From NCBI GenBank assembly GCA_942486035.1, contig CALNXK010000155.1, positions 865,501 to 929,500 of the forward strand: a stretch of DNA of 64,000 nucleotides, written 5' to 3'. The position numbers were made by a program, and so were the translations under genes. The notes below the pieces were generated by a model. That model did not search any database and was not told the DNA's origin. It saw nothing but the letters and a program-made list of their open reading frames with translations. Origin of the DNA: Porites lobata. Lineage: Eukaryota > Cnidaria > Anthozoa > Scleractinia > Poritidae. How positions within the stretch are numbered: position 1 is the first letter of the stretch; the number at the start of each line of letters is the position of its first letter. Below are positions 32,430-44,787 of the stretch, one piece after another.

Positions 32430-32950
32430 GATATGGCGGTGAAGACAGACTCTACGTCCCGTCCAGAATTCGAACTCGCAGCAAACACAGCGCTGAGTGA
32501 CTTTCCAAACGTGGAAGCTAAACGCGAAGAGCAAAGGAACTGTTTAAAACACGTAGTCGGCAGGATAGATGTCTTCGCAATTTCACCAACTGGCTTTGGA
32601 AAAAGACTTATTTTCCAGCTTTTTCCTCGAATAAAGCGTGCGTTGGAATGAAGGCAGGATAGAGTGCCATTTATGATTGTTGTGGTCACTCCGTTGATTG
32701 CCATCATGAAAGACCAAGTGGAACATTTGAACAAAATCGGAGTAGCGGCGGCAACGATGGGAGAAGATGTGGATGAAGCCGTTAAAAGTGGAAGCTGTGA
32801 GATTGTATGATCCTTAACAATTCACTCAAAGGCATACTGCAGTCACAAATCGTGGTTGTCTAAGGAATGGACAAAAGGACTTCAAAAGGAAAGCTTGGAA
32901 AGCAAGTTGCAGCTATCGCTATTGACGAGGTCCACTCAATCACCGAATAG
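32430..32950 (+). pseudogene. RecQ-like helicase relic
   Basis: Three broken frames follow the order of an SF2 RecQ-type helicase: SPTGFGK (Walker A) at about 32583-32603 inside a frame that stops at 32649-32651; VVVTPLIAIMKDQVEHL (motif Ia region) downstream; and IDEVHSIT (DExH box, motif II) near 32919-32942. Stops and frameshifts separate them, and motifs III-VI are missing. Such RecQ-like fragments are common in invertebrate genomes with many helicase copies. It is not a working gene. Confidence 0.75.
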
Positions 32951-33263
32951 TAAATTTTCCCTTCGTTTGTTGGGCATTTTCATTGCTCGAGTTAACGATC
33001 TGTATTAACGGCTTTCTATCGAAATGAGCGATATTTGTTTGTCACTTGATTCATAATTTTTTTGTCACGTACACGCTGAAATCATGTTTTAAAGCCGTAA
33101 ATAAATTACTTCTCCCGCTCTCTATTGTCTGAAAGTCTTACATTAGGTTTTTAGTAAGATTATGTATACATAATATTCATTTTTGATCTGAGATTGACAA
33201 GTGAAGACCACCTACAGCTGATGTGGTCTGGGTGGGCGGATGAGTCTATTTAAAACAAATCTA

Positions 33264-33369
33264 ACAGGCGTTCCCTCTCTCACCTATCCCCCTCCCTCGC
33301 TTTTATTTTTTCGCGCTCCTTTTTACTTCGTACCGCTCCCCACTATCTGAACGCCTGGAACAGGCTATT
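33264..33369 (-). repeat. SINE-like repeat, copy right of helicase relic
   Basis: It ends CTGAACGCCTGGAACAGGCT. On the opposite strand it matches 32215-32316 (GAGCGGTACGAAGTA and a purine-rich run). Confidence 0.65.
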
Positions 33370-33546
33370 TTCTCGTTGGAATTTGTGAATATATTACTTC
33401 AGATGGAGGCTAAGGCTGTAAAAAATGCGTCTTCACTTCTTCAGTTCAGCGGTCATAGCGAACTCGAAACTGGACTATTGACCTAAAACAACAATATCCT
33501 GGTGACATAGCCACTTTAAAGGCTGCGCTATGATCCTGTGCCTTAA

Positions 33547-36500
33547 TCATGGGAGAGACCTCTGGCAAAGAATAACAGGGCATGTTGCACGATAATTAAA
33601 GCATCCACAGGGGAAGTCATTCCACTTTCCGGATTTCGTACTGTTTATCAAGTTTCCATACATATGGACGCATTCCTCTTTACCGTCAGAGTTGTTCGGT
33701 TCCCCTTCGGCCCAGTTTTCGTACTTCCCTTCCAGTGGAGTGCCTTCAATCCAATGGAACTTGGTTGCGTCAACACTAACTCTCTCTAACCCAAGCCACA
33801 CACCAGATGGTGAGACTAAATCACTGTTTTTTATCAGTTCAAATACGAATTGATCTTGAACGGCTGATTTAATTATCACAAGGTCTCCACCCATTGTCTG
33901 ACATGCCTTGCGCGCGTCGCTCTGGATCTGGTGTTCTATACCTTTTAGGTAATAACATGAGTCACCATGTGTAGACCAGCCAGCTGGACATCCTATGCGA
34001 CAAAAACCAAGAAATATTAACGAAATTGCCCCATGTAAAGTGATCCAAGACAGTCTTGGATTCTGGATTCCACGCTATGAGCTCTTGATTTTCCGGACTC
34101 ATTGTTTGTGGAAGTTACGGATTGAGCTGAATTCCGGATTCCAAAGCATAGGATTCCGGATTCCACAATCAAAAAATTCCCGTATTCCGAAATCCAAAAC
34201 CAAAAATTACCCAGTTCCGTAATCCGGATAGTGTGAAATGTCAGTGGTCTCCTCCCCATAACTCGTGGAAGGAGACGACTGACCTTTCAGACGATAATCA
34301 GGATTTCCTCACAGGAGGCGAAAGGAAGGATAACTTTAGCAGCCACCTTTACTGGTTACGTAATACAGGGATGCAAGAGGCAACCTTAAATCTAACAAAT
34401 CCTGCAGCTTGGTCCGTTAATGAATCGCACGGTTGTCGAAGAGCGCTTAATAGGGGTTATCTTAAGTTGGATTTTAAGACCTAAACCATGCCGACCGTTA
34501 AAGACTGCCTACATAACTGCGATGATCTTCATTCATATAATTCTTCACTCCGCAGTTCACATATATGTTTTTCATGTATTCATAACTTCATCATCATCTT
34601 TTCACGGTTTATAATATAATAATAATATTTATTGATTTATATTGCGCAAATATCAATCCAGGGAAAGAAATTTTCATCTGCGCATAACATTGACTCAACA
34701 AAATCCTAAAATCCTAGTACATATTCCAAAAGTCTTATTTACAGATCGTTCCTGAAAATTAGTAAAAATAACAATTTAAAAATAAAAATTAATTTAACGA
34801 ACCAATTCAACTATCTGCTCCCATTGGCTTGTTAGCTTAGCGCAGCACGGTATCGCTTTCGGTATCGGTTTCAGGCTTTCTTTTCGCAACTGCAAAAGTT
34901 GCTTATATAACTGCTATGATCTTCATTGATATAATTCTTCACTCCGCAGTTCACATATATGTTTTTCATATATTCATAACTTCATCAAAAACTGTTAGGT
35001 TCCTCCACAAAACAAGAACGTTTCTACTTCCGTTCAGTCCACACGAGTGAATATAAATATCCCGTATCTAAGGGAAGAAGAGAAGGCGCTACGCTATTCT
35101 GAGCCACAAAAATATGATTATTTGTAAGAAACAGACCTCTTAGCAAGCTTTTCTTTGAATGCTAAGGAGAAAATTTGGCCAAGAGAAGAATAAGGGAGAG
35201 AAACAACCCCACCTTGCTTATTGTGCAGACTTATTTTGATTTCTTAAAGTGGCAGGAGGATGTTGCAATTACATTCCATATTGAAGGCCATATAAGGAAG
35301 CGCCTCCAACGGGTCGACCCGGGAGCTCGAGAATAAATACTAGAAATGAAATCAGCTGAAACGCGTAGAGTAGGTACATCAATACTCAGTCTTTCATAAA
35401 ATATATAAACAGAAATCAATTTGCACAAAAACTAGGTAAAGGCTCACCCAATTTCACTTCGCATCTTTGTCCACTCCATGGCGGTTTACAAGAGCATGCA
35501 AACCTTTCCTTTTTCTTGTCTAACAAACAAGAACCTCCATTTAGGCATCCAGTCACTAGACAACCCTATCAGTAAGACCCGTTTTATTAAAATCAGAAGA
35601 ATATCATGATTAAGTAAATCATTTTCTCGCTTTCTTGAATCCTTTTCAGAGAAGATATTGTTTAATCTTGTTTTAATTCTAAGAAATTGTCTACTATCGT
35701 CAAGCAAGGAGTAAATATGCCAAGAAATTCCCACAGTTTTAATCAGGGGCACCCAACGACAATTTTCGGAAAATATCTGTTCGGAAGACGATTTGAGATC
35801 TATAATTTTCGGAACATTTGTTGTAAAATTTCTTGCTTGCCTGCTTCTCCTAGGATTTTCGAACATCTAAAAAATGGTATGATTGCCCATGTTTAAAGGA
35901 TTTTTACCCTTAAAAGGTCACCTAGAATTTTCGGGAGCCTTTTTTCTGGCTGAAATTTCGAAAAGGTAAGTTTTGATCCCTATAATTTTCGGATCACCAG
36001 ACTTTCAGCTAGGAAATCCGAACAGATGAAAAATTTTTAGGGGATAAAAATATGCCTATATGTACCGTTTAAATACTAAAATACATTTAACAATGCCATG
36101 TTTAAGGGGTTTTGAACTACATTCTCGTTGGGTGCTCCTGTTTTAATTTAACTTTAAGCATTAGAAGTACGCTGCAGCCATTCAGCATAATGATAATAAT
36201 CAAAGCTTCCGGCCCTAATAAACAACTTCCTGGGAGACTGAGTCACTTCAATCTTTGATGTGGCAAAACTCGTTGCGGTAAAAGCCAGTCGCTCGAGCGA
36301 TAGTTACAATTCATGGTCAGGGAGATCGAGTTTTTTTAAAACTTGATTATACCTTTCCAGTATTTCCAGATTTGCAAAAACAATTTTTATCTTCTACAAA
36401 ACATTGCCAGGGTTAAAAATTAATTGCAATTATTCCTGAACAAATCAGTGGCCTGAATACATTTTCGTCCGGTAATTAACAAGCTCTTGAGACGAAGAAC

Positions 36501-37048
36501 GGCATCGAAACGGCGGTGAAAACTGACGGTTTTCGTAACAAATTTCATTAACCCAAGCTGTAAATTAAACTTTTGCACAAGCTTTAATTTATCTTTGAAT
36601 TGTATAACAAATTATTGACGGCTTGTAAATCTAACTGTTTCCTTTCCTTTTAGTGAGATACGCCCACCGAAAAATGCTCAATTTTTAAAGAATTTCTTGT
36701 ACAGTATTGCGCCAATAAAATGCTGCATTTACTCACCTTAGGAATCACTGTAAATGTGTTGCCTGGCTGATGAATGATCTTGTTGTTATTGTCAGCTGAG
36801 TTTGAGTGATATTTAATCAACTCACATACTCCTTCGCCACCTGCCCCGAACTTAAAATTTGAGGAGAAACACCAGGGATTTTTAAGACATGCATGACTGC
36901 AAGACAAAACACTATCGAAATAAACTCTCTTGGGCATTTGTGCTGCTAAGCGCCTATTTTCCGCATTTATGAAGTAGGAAGATCTGAAATGGTCGTCATC
37001 AGCGAAAACTGTGGCGGAGATGCAGCAAAATATAAGTAACGAAATCAT
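33547..37048 (-). CDS. PAN-EGF-C-type lectin gene 1
   Basis: Three exons on the - strand: 37048-36737, 35565-35448, 33992-33547, joined in phases 0 and 1 for 291 residues. Exon 1 gives a signal peptide (MISLLIFCCISATVFA) and a PAN/apple-like domain with cysteines in SCSHACLKNPWCF and GVCELI. Exon 2 is a six-cysteine EGF-like domain (GCLVTGCLNGGSC..FACSC..RC). Exon 3 is a C-type lectin domain starting GCPAGW, with WLGLER, the mannose-type Ca2+ motif EPN and the WND motif, and closing cysteines. By family it is a secreted Ca2+-dependent sugar-binding protein; ligand and role are unknown. Splice sites are good (aag|gtgagt, ttgg|gtgagc). Two paralogues lie at 55388-58363 and 61378-63552. Further 5' non-coding exons may exist. 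Confidence 0.85.
34030..34250. repeat. GGATTCC-rich interspersed repeat, copy 3
   Basis: It lies in the lectin 1 intron, starts GACAGTCTTGGATTCTGG, and repeats GGATTCC/TTCCGGA words to about 34250. Confidence 0.65.
34505..34992. repeat. Pair of about 90-bp direct repeats in lectin 1 intron
   Basis: 34505-34600 and 34900-34992 share ATAATTCTTCACTCCGCAGT followed by TCACATATATGTTTTTCAT, about 300 bp apart. A (TAA)n-rich start follows the first copy. Confidence 0.65.
35744..36141. mobile_element. MITE with CAGGGGCACCCAACGA ends
   Basis: CAGGGGCACCCAACGA at the left and TCGTTGGGTGCTCCTG at the right are inverted. The interior repeats ATTTTCGGAAC-type words. It lies in the lectin 1 intron between the PAN and EGF exons. 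Confidence 0.65.
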
Positions 37049-39064
37049 TTCGCCTACTACAATTATGAAAACTTCGTTTACTTAAAGAGCATGCGCAAGG
37101 GGAAGCTTGTTTATGAGGGCATTGTAAATATTGATAGAATTTGGTATTAATTAAGTAAACAATATTAAAAGGAGTTGTATTGGCGTATTTAGTATACTTT
37201 TATTTTACTAATAAATTCATTAATTTTTACGTATTCATTCATTTATTTGTTTACACAAATAGAAATAGTTTTGATATCCTCTGCTTGCAAATACCTAAGC
37301 TAATCGAGGCGGGCATGCAGACGAAAAGGAACACTTTTACTGGAACGAAAAACGAAACGTAGAAAAACTATAAACGATAAAAGACGATACAATAGTAAAA
37401 AAATCATAAAACAAGTTACAAGATAACGAGCTAAATATGCGGATGTCTATCAAGGGCGGAATTCAGTTGGTTACGATTGTTATAAGTGAGGTTAACAATC
37501 GATACCTACAGAGAATCCAGAACCGTAGGGGGTGTTCTAAGCATGAACAGGTGTTAAAAAACGCTTTGTTTAGTTTGACAACCTAACAGAGCGAAGTTCA
37601 TTCTGTAGATATGAAATACACAGGCATGATATGTCTGGAGGTGCTAACCATTCTCACCGGGGAAACTGGAAATTCTTGGATTGAAAAGTCAGATGGCTTC
37701 TGTAAATAGTAAGCGCCTTGTGTCTCCGTAATGACTTTTTTTATGAGGCAAGAATAAATTGCCGGTTTGATCATAATGTAACTTCCTGTTAAACACATTT
37801 TCCCTCACTCTTGCTCTTCTATTAATTTTAATGCACAGAAGTCCAAACATTCAGCGTCATACACTCCCAAAATATTTGCATAACGGTTTTATAATTTAAC
37901 AGTTCAGTTAAAAATCAAGCAAACTTGTGAAGCTATTTTAGCTTGACTTTATCTCAAAATAGGTCAAAATTCATGTCGCATTCACATGTTTGGTAGATTT
38001 TGGATGAAGATTGATATTAGGTTTAAATTGCGGCTTTAATATGTGAGCAATTTTAAAAAAATCTTAAGGCCAAAGTCAAATAACTGACAAGTCTATTTGA
38101 TAAAACAGTCTAGAACAAGTTGCTTTTCATAATGATATTGTTAGAAATCGTGTTGAAGTAAAATTCTCCGCTCCTTTTTGTGGCAACATCCAGTTTTAAA
38201 GTAACAACATAGAAATCTCCCGCGTTGATGGCTTGAAAGCTACTATTGTGCCGTCGAGGGTAATTGTCCAGCTTATTGTCTATGATAATTGCTGCGGAGC
38301 GACCGAAGGGAGCGAGCAGCAACATAATCAGGATTTAAAGGAAATATATAAGGGGCAACGAATTCTCGAATTCATCACTTTTTACCGCAATGCATTGCAT
38401 TTAACCACACTTTTTACCACAATGCATTGCATTTAACCAGAGTGCATTGCGCCACGAACAACTCAAATAAAAACACGGGGAAGTTCGGTGGGTGAGAGAG
38501 TGAATCGTTCGCTGCTCAGACTTTCTACTCAAATTTTCTAAAGCACGGTTAGAGGTCTTACCAAATTTTAAGACACGCAGGAGTCTTTCAGATGAGTACG
38601 ATGGTTAACTTGGGATTGGATTTCAATTCAAGAGCCTGTGACTCGTCCAGGTGTTAAACCTGACGAGAAGATGAGCATTTGCTCTTCGACTCCGCAGCAC
38701 GGGGGATATACAAATTCCAGCTTGCTAGAAGGTGATGTGAAAGTGAGAAAATGTCATGCAATGCTATTCTTAAGAAACTGTATGAGCCGAAAATGGATGT
38801 GATTTTGACCATTCGCTTCAAAATAACAGCGGAAATCGAGATAACAAAACATATGTTTTGTGTCCTACTTTGCAGTCGAGGACGTGTATCGGCGTTTTGA
38901 AAAGCATAATTATGTTGTTTCATTCATTCATTGCCATGGAAGATGCGTTTACATTGTTTTTTCACTGTTAATAGTTCGGTTAATGCGGCCGGCGATCATC
39001 TTGCCAGCGGAAGTTGATGGAAGAGGAATAAAATAAAAGACTTTTCCTAACGATTACGTATTCA

Positions 39065-39137
39065 GCCTCTGTGGTGTAGTGGTTAAGTGTAGTCGCGGCG
39101 AGTCGATGGTGCGGGGTTCGAGTCCTACCGAGTTATT
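39065..39137 (+). repeat. tRNA-derived element (SINE head or tRNA pseudogene)
   Basis: TGGTGTAGTGG fits the Pol III A box and GGTTCGAGTCC fits the B box, at tRNA spacing. The acceptor stem (GCCTCTG with CGAGTTA) does not pair and the D stem is only G-U, so it is not a working tRNA. T-runs follow within 30 bp. Confidence 0.65.
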
Positions 39138-39542
39138 TATTCTTGCTTTCCTTTTTTTCCGTTTTTTGTGTTGTTGTTTTCTATAAATATATAGCTAAAT
39201 AACTGTTACTTAATAAAGTGCAACAAACAGCAAGAAAAGTATTGTGTTTCCAGAGAAAATATCGTGCACCGTATATTAAATATATGGAGAAACAATCTGA
39301 ATTTCCCTTATTCCCTACAATTTACTGTGGAAAAACCAGAGTTGATAACCACTTGATCATTTTCTAAACAACGTTCCTACGAGTTCTTTCTATAGACTGA
39401 TAGTAATTATTCTAGTACTTTCCAACATGTAAATAGGACATTCAATGTCATTTTTGATTCTTTTAAGTCTCACTGCCTAACTAATGCCAGTGTGCCGCAG
39501 CATTACTATCTTTTAGATACCCTAGTTTATACAATTAAAGTA

Positions 39543-40314
39543 CAGTCGAACCTCTCTAATAAGTACACCAAAGGGACAGAGCAAAGTGTCCGTATTAGAG
39601 AGGTGTCCGTATAAAAGACGTCACTATGATGACGTCACTTATGACTCCACTTACAGTTTTAAGTGGTCAGTAGCGAAAACCGGGCTTACACTCGTCTTTA
39701 AACTGCATTTAAATTTATTAATTCACAGTACAGACACTGTCCTTGTAGCATACAACATTGTACATCTCAGATACAAAGTAAGTACAGTCGTAGACAAATC
39801 ACCGTTTTAAAACGAAAAGAACTACAGCGCAATGCTGCAAGTAAAAAGTTGTCACGTAAAGCACAATTCTGAAAGCGTCTTTCGATATTTTGGAAGCGCA
39901 GTAAACAGTAACTAGAGGACAAAATGTAAGAGAAAAGATCTTTATGCTATCTGTAGCATAAAAAGTCGGTTATGTTCCTCTGTACACCTTTCGCAAATAG
40001 TTTTTAGATACACAGAGACTGGGCATTTGAAATCACCTTGCATAGCTCATCAGCCAGACGGGATTCACCCTGTGCATATTCGCTTGATCGGGAATCAGGA
40101 TTTACCTGATCACCGCTTTGTTCGTAATAGAGGTTAAGTTTATATTAATTTACTCTCTGGGGCCGAGATTCAGTGTCCGTTGTCCGTACTAGAGAGAGTC
40201 CGTATTATAGAGGGCTTTTTTTAAAGAAAATATATGAGAATTTTGTCGGGGCATTGGAAATTGTCCGTAATAGAGAGGTGTCCGTACCGAGAAGTTCGAC
40301 GCGTGGTTTGACTG
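39543..40314. mobile_element. Non-autonomous Tigger/pogo-like DNA element
   Basis: It starts after TA with CAGTCGAACCTCTCTAATAAG and ends GGTTTGACTG. Inner ends repeat TCCGTATTAGAGAGGTGTCCG and the like in inverted order. The ends are only partly matched and no transposase is present. Confidence 0.55.
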
Positions 40315-41512
40315 ATCGTTGCCTATGATCGATCAGAGTACACTAACAGACTTGCTACTGACGTTTTTAGTGTAAAAGAAAGAGCTGGCATTTAAGGGTT
40401 GGTAGTGTGCATGTTATTGAATTCCACTACTCAAGGGAACAACATCCAATTTTAAAATTGCTTGATCTATGTTAACAATGTTGTTCGATAGCTACAGATC
40501 ACTGGAACAAGTCTTCTTGTACGTAACAGTTTCGCCTTGTGGTGGATTCTCCTGCCATTTTCATTAAAGTTTTTATTTCTAGACCATGCAAAACATTTGA
40601 AAATGTCTTTATCTCTGATATCTGACAAAATGTAGGTAGACTTCCCTTTGAGTCGAAATCTTGGGGACCACGACCTAGTTTAGAAAGAGAAAGAAAACTT
40701 CGTCTTTGCAGGCGCGGATCCATACCGTTTTCCACCGTTTTACTGAAATCGGTCAGATTTTTCATAATAAATATACTTTTACTAAAAGAACTTTAAACTT
40801 TCCAAGTTGAAATCTGGAGAATGGTTTGCACGGTCAGCAAATATCTTGTCTGAATGACCAATAAACTCAGGAAAGGGTACTTTGGGGAGTTAAAATCCAA
40901 AACATTTCCATGGGGAGCATGTCCCCAGAACTCCCTAGAAGTAAGAAATCGCTCAGTATTTACTCTAGATCTGTGCCTGCTTTTTGTGTACGTTCTCTTC
41001 GAGACGCCAGGGAATCTCACGTCGTAGTCGTACAATAACGTCAAATGTACCAAAAAGTGTGAGCGTCATGCAAAATGTCGCTCTGCTTATTAAGGCTGCA
41101 TGTACGTTCACACCGCAACGAACAAATTTTCCACTGGCTGAAAAACTTGACCCAATACTTCGTTCACACGGAACCGTTTGATCTTTTTGCTTTCAAGTTC
41201 ACGCGGACTGACGAACAAAGTTGAATCTTAACTTTTCAGTGGTTTGACCATCTGCTCATGCGCAGAGTGCTACGGTAGCAAATCAAAAATGTCTTACATG
41301 AGGGTAAAATCCAGTGGAAAATTAAGAGTCAATGACTCACATAAGTGGTGGCGGTCGCGGTCGCGGTCGCTTTAGAGTCACTGGTTGTAAGCGAATTGAA
41401 GGTTCTAACCATTGGTCTATGACTGGGGAAGTTTTCGTGTTTTGTATAGGTGGACACTTAAGAGAGACATTTCGCATCAAAAGCGTGACAAAAGAACTGT
41501 ACATATAGCCGT

Positions 41513-41690
41513 GTAATGTGTTATTTTAACCCGTTTTTTGGAAGACACTTCTATATCAGCACAACACTACACCTGGTAGCAGTGTCTTATAATCGATATC
41601 AAGCGATAGTGATGTCTCCTGGTCTTTAACCTTTTCTATGGCACCATTACAAAAATTCAGAGTGGCGTCAACAGCTTTCATCTGTAAATG
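41513..41690 (+). pseudogene. GPCR relic upstream of GPCR A (TM3 to loop 2)
   Basis: It translates to CYFNPFFGRHFYISTTLHLV and then AVSYNRYQAIV, aligning with residues about 78-108 of the neighbouring GPCRs, then stops and decays (SPGL*). Its decayed tail, but not the coding part, also precedes GPCR B at about 50074. It is the remnant of a further array member. Confidence 0.8.
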
Positions 41691-42042
41691 TTCATGAAAC
41701 CAGATTCATTATGTAAACATTGATTTACGTCATCAGAATGGAGTTTCTGTCGCTGAGTCACAGACGTTCCTCCTCGCGAAACGTCCCTGAGCGGCGATGA
41801 GCGAGAAGAAACGTCTGCCGTTCGCAGGCTACACCGAAATCAGCACAAAAGCATTTCATTCACAAGCTCCTGCTGCCCATGGAAAATGCAGGTTCAGTCT
41901 TATTTGGGAGAACTATTCAAAACATATCGACATTGCACTATGCTAATCTTTATTATTATTATTATTATTTTTTTCAAATTGATTACATATTATATAGATA
42001 CATAGATTGATAACTCCCTCCCCCAATACACTTCACTGACGC

Positions 42043-42068
42043 ATACACACACACACAACCACACACAC
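42043..42068. repeat. CA-rich microsatellite
   Basis: ACACACACACAACCACACAC run in copy A only; copy B has a shortened remnant. Confidence 0.6.
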
Positions 42069-42927
42069 AGCTGTTGCCTATGTTATTGATGTTTTTTGTC
42101 GTTTTGTTCTTCACTCAAATTAAAATAGTTTTCCAGCCTATATTTAATCTTTGTCATCGATGAAATTCGTGCATCATAGAAACAAACAGAGAAACAAATA
42201 TTCAGAAGCGAACCTCAAAATAGGGCAGCGCAATGATGAATTTTCCTGATCTTAGTTACTTTACAATTTTCCTCATTTAAAAAGAATTTCAATAGAACAA
42301 AACATGACTGGTCATGACCTGAAATTTGCACCCAAATAAAACTACAGAAAAAGTAATCAAGTATAAAATAGATAGAAATGAGGCATATATCACAAACATC
42401 TAATTCCCAAGGACAATAAGGCGCTTTTAGCTTCTATAGCCTAGTCCGTGCAGATATCTAGGGAAATGTGCGGCTATTGCTCGCATCAGATGGTTTGAAG
42501 TAATTAGATGCTTTGTTTTACTTGCTTTGAAAAATGTTTTTTACCAAGTCACACCGAAGTGAAAATACTGTATTTTTCTCAGGAAAAAAATGGAAAAGAA
42601 ACAAAACAAGGCTTTAGGAAATTTTAGGTAATTTTACATATGTTACATTCTCATGATATCTTTTATAAGTTACAGTTATTACAATCGTTGGAAACAAAAA
42701 AATAACGATTTCTTTCAAAGTTACTGTTTGCGTTTTTGTTACTGTCTATAAAGACCGTATTTCCGTCCATCAAATGAAAGAAAAGATATTGCGTATATTG
42801 ACCAAGAAAAACTTTAATGATATTCAAGTCCGCGGTAAAGGTACATAAATTGAAGAAAATTACCTCATTTAGGGTTACTTTACTCTCGCGTTCAAGCAAA
42901 GTACTTTACTTACCGGCGATTTCAGCC

Positions 42928-43902
42928 ATGGGTTTCCCACAAGTGATAGCAGCGTTCCACGCAATGCACGACATGATCGGTCTTCCTGGTAATCTATTGG
43001 TCATAGTGGTCATCATCTTGGAATCAAGATTTCATGTGATGCAATATGATGTTTTACTGGCCAGTCTCGCTTTATCAGACTTTCTGCTGTTGATCCTTGT
43101 TAACTCATTCCGCAGCAAAAGCATAGCGCAAGAACATTGGTTGTATGGCCAAACAATGTGTTATCTCAACCCATTCTTTGTGAGATACTTCTACATCAAC
43201 ACGGTTCTTCACTTGGTGACAGTGTCTTATAATAGATACCTAGCGATCGTCAAGTCACCTTTGACGTACGATGGTACCATTACAAAAACCAGAGTGGCGT
43301 TTATAGCTCTCATCTGGATAATCCCGGTGATTCCAGTTTCTATCGGTCCGTTCTTCCTAGGTTGGGGAAAGTACACTTACAACCCAGAGTTGATCACCTG
43401 CGAGCAGGGATGGGCTCTCGACCTGCAGGGCAGTAAAATCAAGATTCATGAAAGCATTATCGTTGCACCTATCGCTATTATTGTAATGCCATTCCTGGTC
43501 ATTTTGTTCCTAAACGTGTCTGTATACAAGACAGCGAGTCGGCAGATAAACGCCATGGTAGTCCAAGTTTGTGGCCCTGTTGATGCTGAAATCACTCAAC
43601 AGCAAGAGATGGTATCGAGAAGACTAAGAGATCGCAAGGCCGCTGTCGATGTCACCATTATCACCGCTGCGTTTTTGGTGTGCTTTATTCCTTTCTGGGT
43701 TACAAGCATTTGTCGCCTGTTCTTCCCAGGAATCGATGTTCCAGCCGAGGCAGATCTTGCCACAACGTGTATTTTCTTCCTCAGCACAATATGCAACCCG
43801 ATTATCTATTCCATCCGTAAAAGAGAATTCCGTAGTGCGGTGAAGAAAATGTTCCGACGGATTGGAGTTTGTCAAGATTCTAACGAGAACGACATCGTTT
43901 AA
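42928..43902 (+). CDS. Rhodopsin-like (class A) GPCR, copy A
   Basis: A single coding exon, 324 residues. The start at 42928 is in a strong gccATGG context and matches the start of copy B; the longer open frame upstream is not conserved. Class A landmarks: GN at 21-22 (TM1), LALSD with D51 (TM2), C78 and C158 for the TM3-loop disulphide, NRY at 102-104 in place of D/ERY, W130 (TM4), P188 (TM5), CFIP with P255 (TM6), NPIIY at 290-294 (TM7), and a basic C-tail. By family it signals through G proteins from the plasma membrane; the ligand cannot be told. A tttcag just before the start may be an acceptor for a 5' UTR exon. Its paralogue is at 51277. Confidence 0.9.
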   Translation: MGFPQVIAAFHAMHDMIGLPGNLLVIVVIILESRFHVMQYDVLLASLALSDFLLLILVNSFRSKSIAQEHWLYGQTMCYLNPFFVRYFYINTVLHLVTVSYNRYLAIVKSPLTYDGTITKTRVAFIALIWIIPVIPVSIGPFFLGWGKYTYNPELITCEQGWALDLQGSKIKIHESIIVAPIAIIVMPFLVILFLNVSVYKTASRQINAMVVQVCGPVDAEITQQQEMVSRRLRDRKAAVDVTIITAAFLVCFIPFWVTSICRLFFPGIDVPAEADLATTCIFFLSTICNPIIYSIRKREFRSAVKKMFRRIGVCQDSNENDIV

Positions 43903-44062
43903 GAGAAGTGGCCACAAAGTCAGCTCAAAAGTCGTCGATCCATGCAGCAGCACTGGCCACCCAAGATAATTGGGGACGATGCATATGCAGTACAGCTGAA
44001 CTCAAGCATCGCGCCTAGCAAGAACCAAAGTCGATTTCCCCTTGTTTTCCTTCATACATTTA

Positions 44063-44280
44063 CAGTTGACTCCCACTAACTCGAACCTTGGCTAACTCGA
44101 ACCTCGCGCTAATTTAAGTCAAACCAAAGTCGATTTCCCATGGATTTCCTTCATACATTTACGGTAATTTTATCGTCGGTAACTCGAACCCTCGATAAGT
44201 CGAACCTCTAACTCGAAGTAATTTTTATTTCCCTTCAGTCATTTCTATATAATTTTACCCTCGATATCTCGAACCATGTT
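44063..44280. repeat. ACTCGAACC-type repeat, in both duplication copies
   Basis: CAGTTGACTCCCACTAACTC after TA begins a repeat with ACTCGAACC words and a roughly 95-bp internal near-duplication (AACCAAAGTCGATTTCCC twice, the first copy just upstream). The matching region of copy B is about 52330-52620. It resembles pogo/Tigger-type termini. Confidence 0.55.
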
Positions 44281-44747
44281 TTAAGCAGGTGACAAGTTGG
44301 AAAAAGACACTGTATTGGAGTCCAAAATATTGAAGCCATTTTCTATGTAGATTTAGGAATTCCAAGCAGCATTTAATTTCTCTAGTGGAGTCTCTAACCG
44401 GCTCAAAAAAAGCAGTTTTCACGGTTTACATAATTACGACAAATCTTAGTTAGAAAGGACTGAAAAATGAATGAGAAAAGCTAAATAGAAGATTAAATTT
44501 GTAAACCACATATAAACTAAACGCTGCATATGCCGAGACTTATTTGATTTCAAATAATTTTGAGGTTGTTTTGAATTTGATGCAGTCTAGAAACTTAGAT
44601 TCGAAGGGATAGAAGTCTAACTTTTCGTACGTTTAAGGTGCTTCCGTGTGAACGAAACACCTGCAAACGTTCGAATTTTCAACCTTTCGAAAGTTTGTCT
44701 CGTGCGGTGTGAACGTAGCCAAAATCTATTGATTTAATAGTAATAAT

Positions 44748-44786
44748 AATAATAATATATAATAGTAATAATAATAATAATAATTA
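44748..44786. repeat. TAA microsatellite
   Basis: Runs of ATAATA at the edge of the 228-bp repeat; the equivalent run in copy B is at 53080-53145. Confidence 0.8.
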
Positions 44787-44787
44787 A

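Larger units (their letters stand above)
37049..41512. other. Upstream flank of lectin 1; no gene recognised
   Basis: Patches at 37440-37870, about 38213-38300 and about 40320-40600 are homologous to 58765-59660 and 60050-60640 upstream of lectin 2, so they belong to the duplicated lectin unit. They could hold promoter or 5' exon sequence. Between them are a tRNA-derived SINE and a Tigger-like element. Short open frames are unrecognised. Confidence 0.5.

Noticed and set aside
42817..42927. Longer N-terminus for GPCR A starting at 42817
   Set aside because: Not conserved in copy B, which starts MGFPQ; the internal ATG has the strong gccATGG context in both copies.
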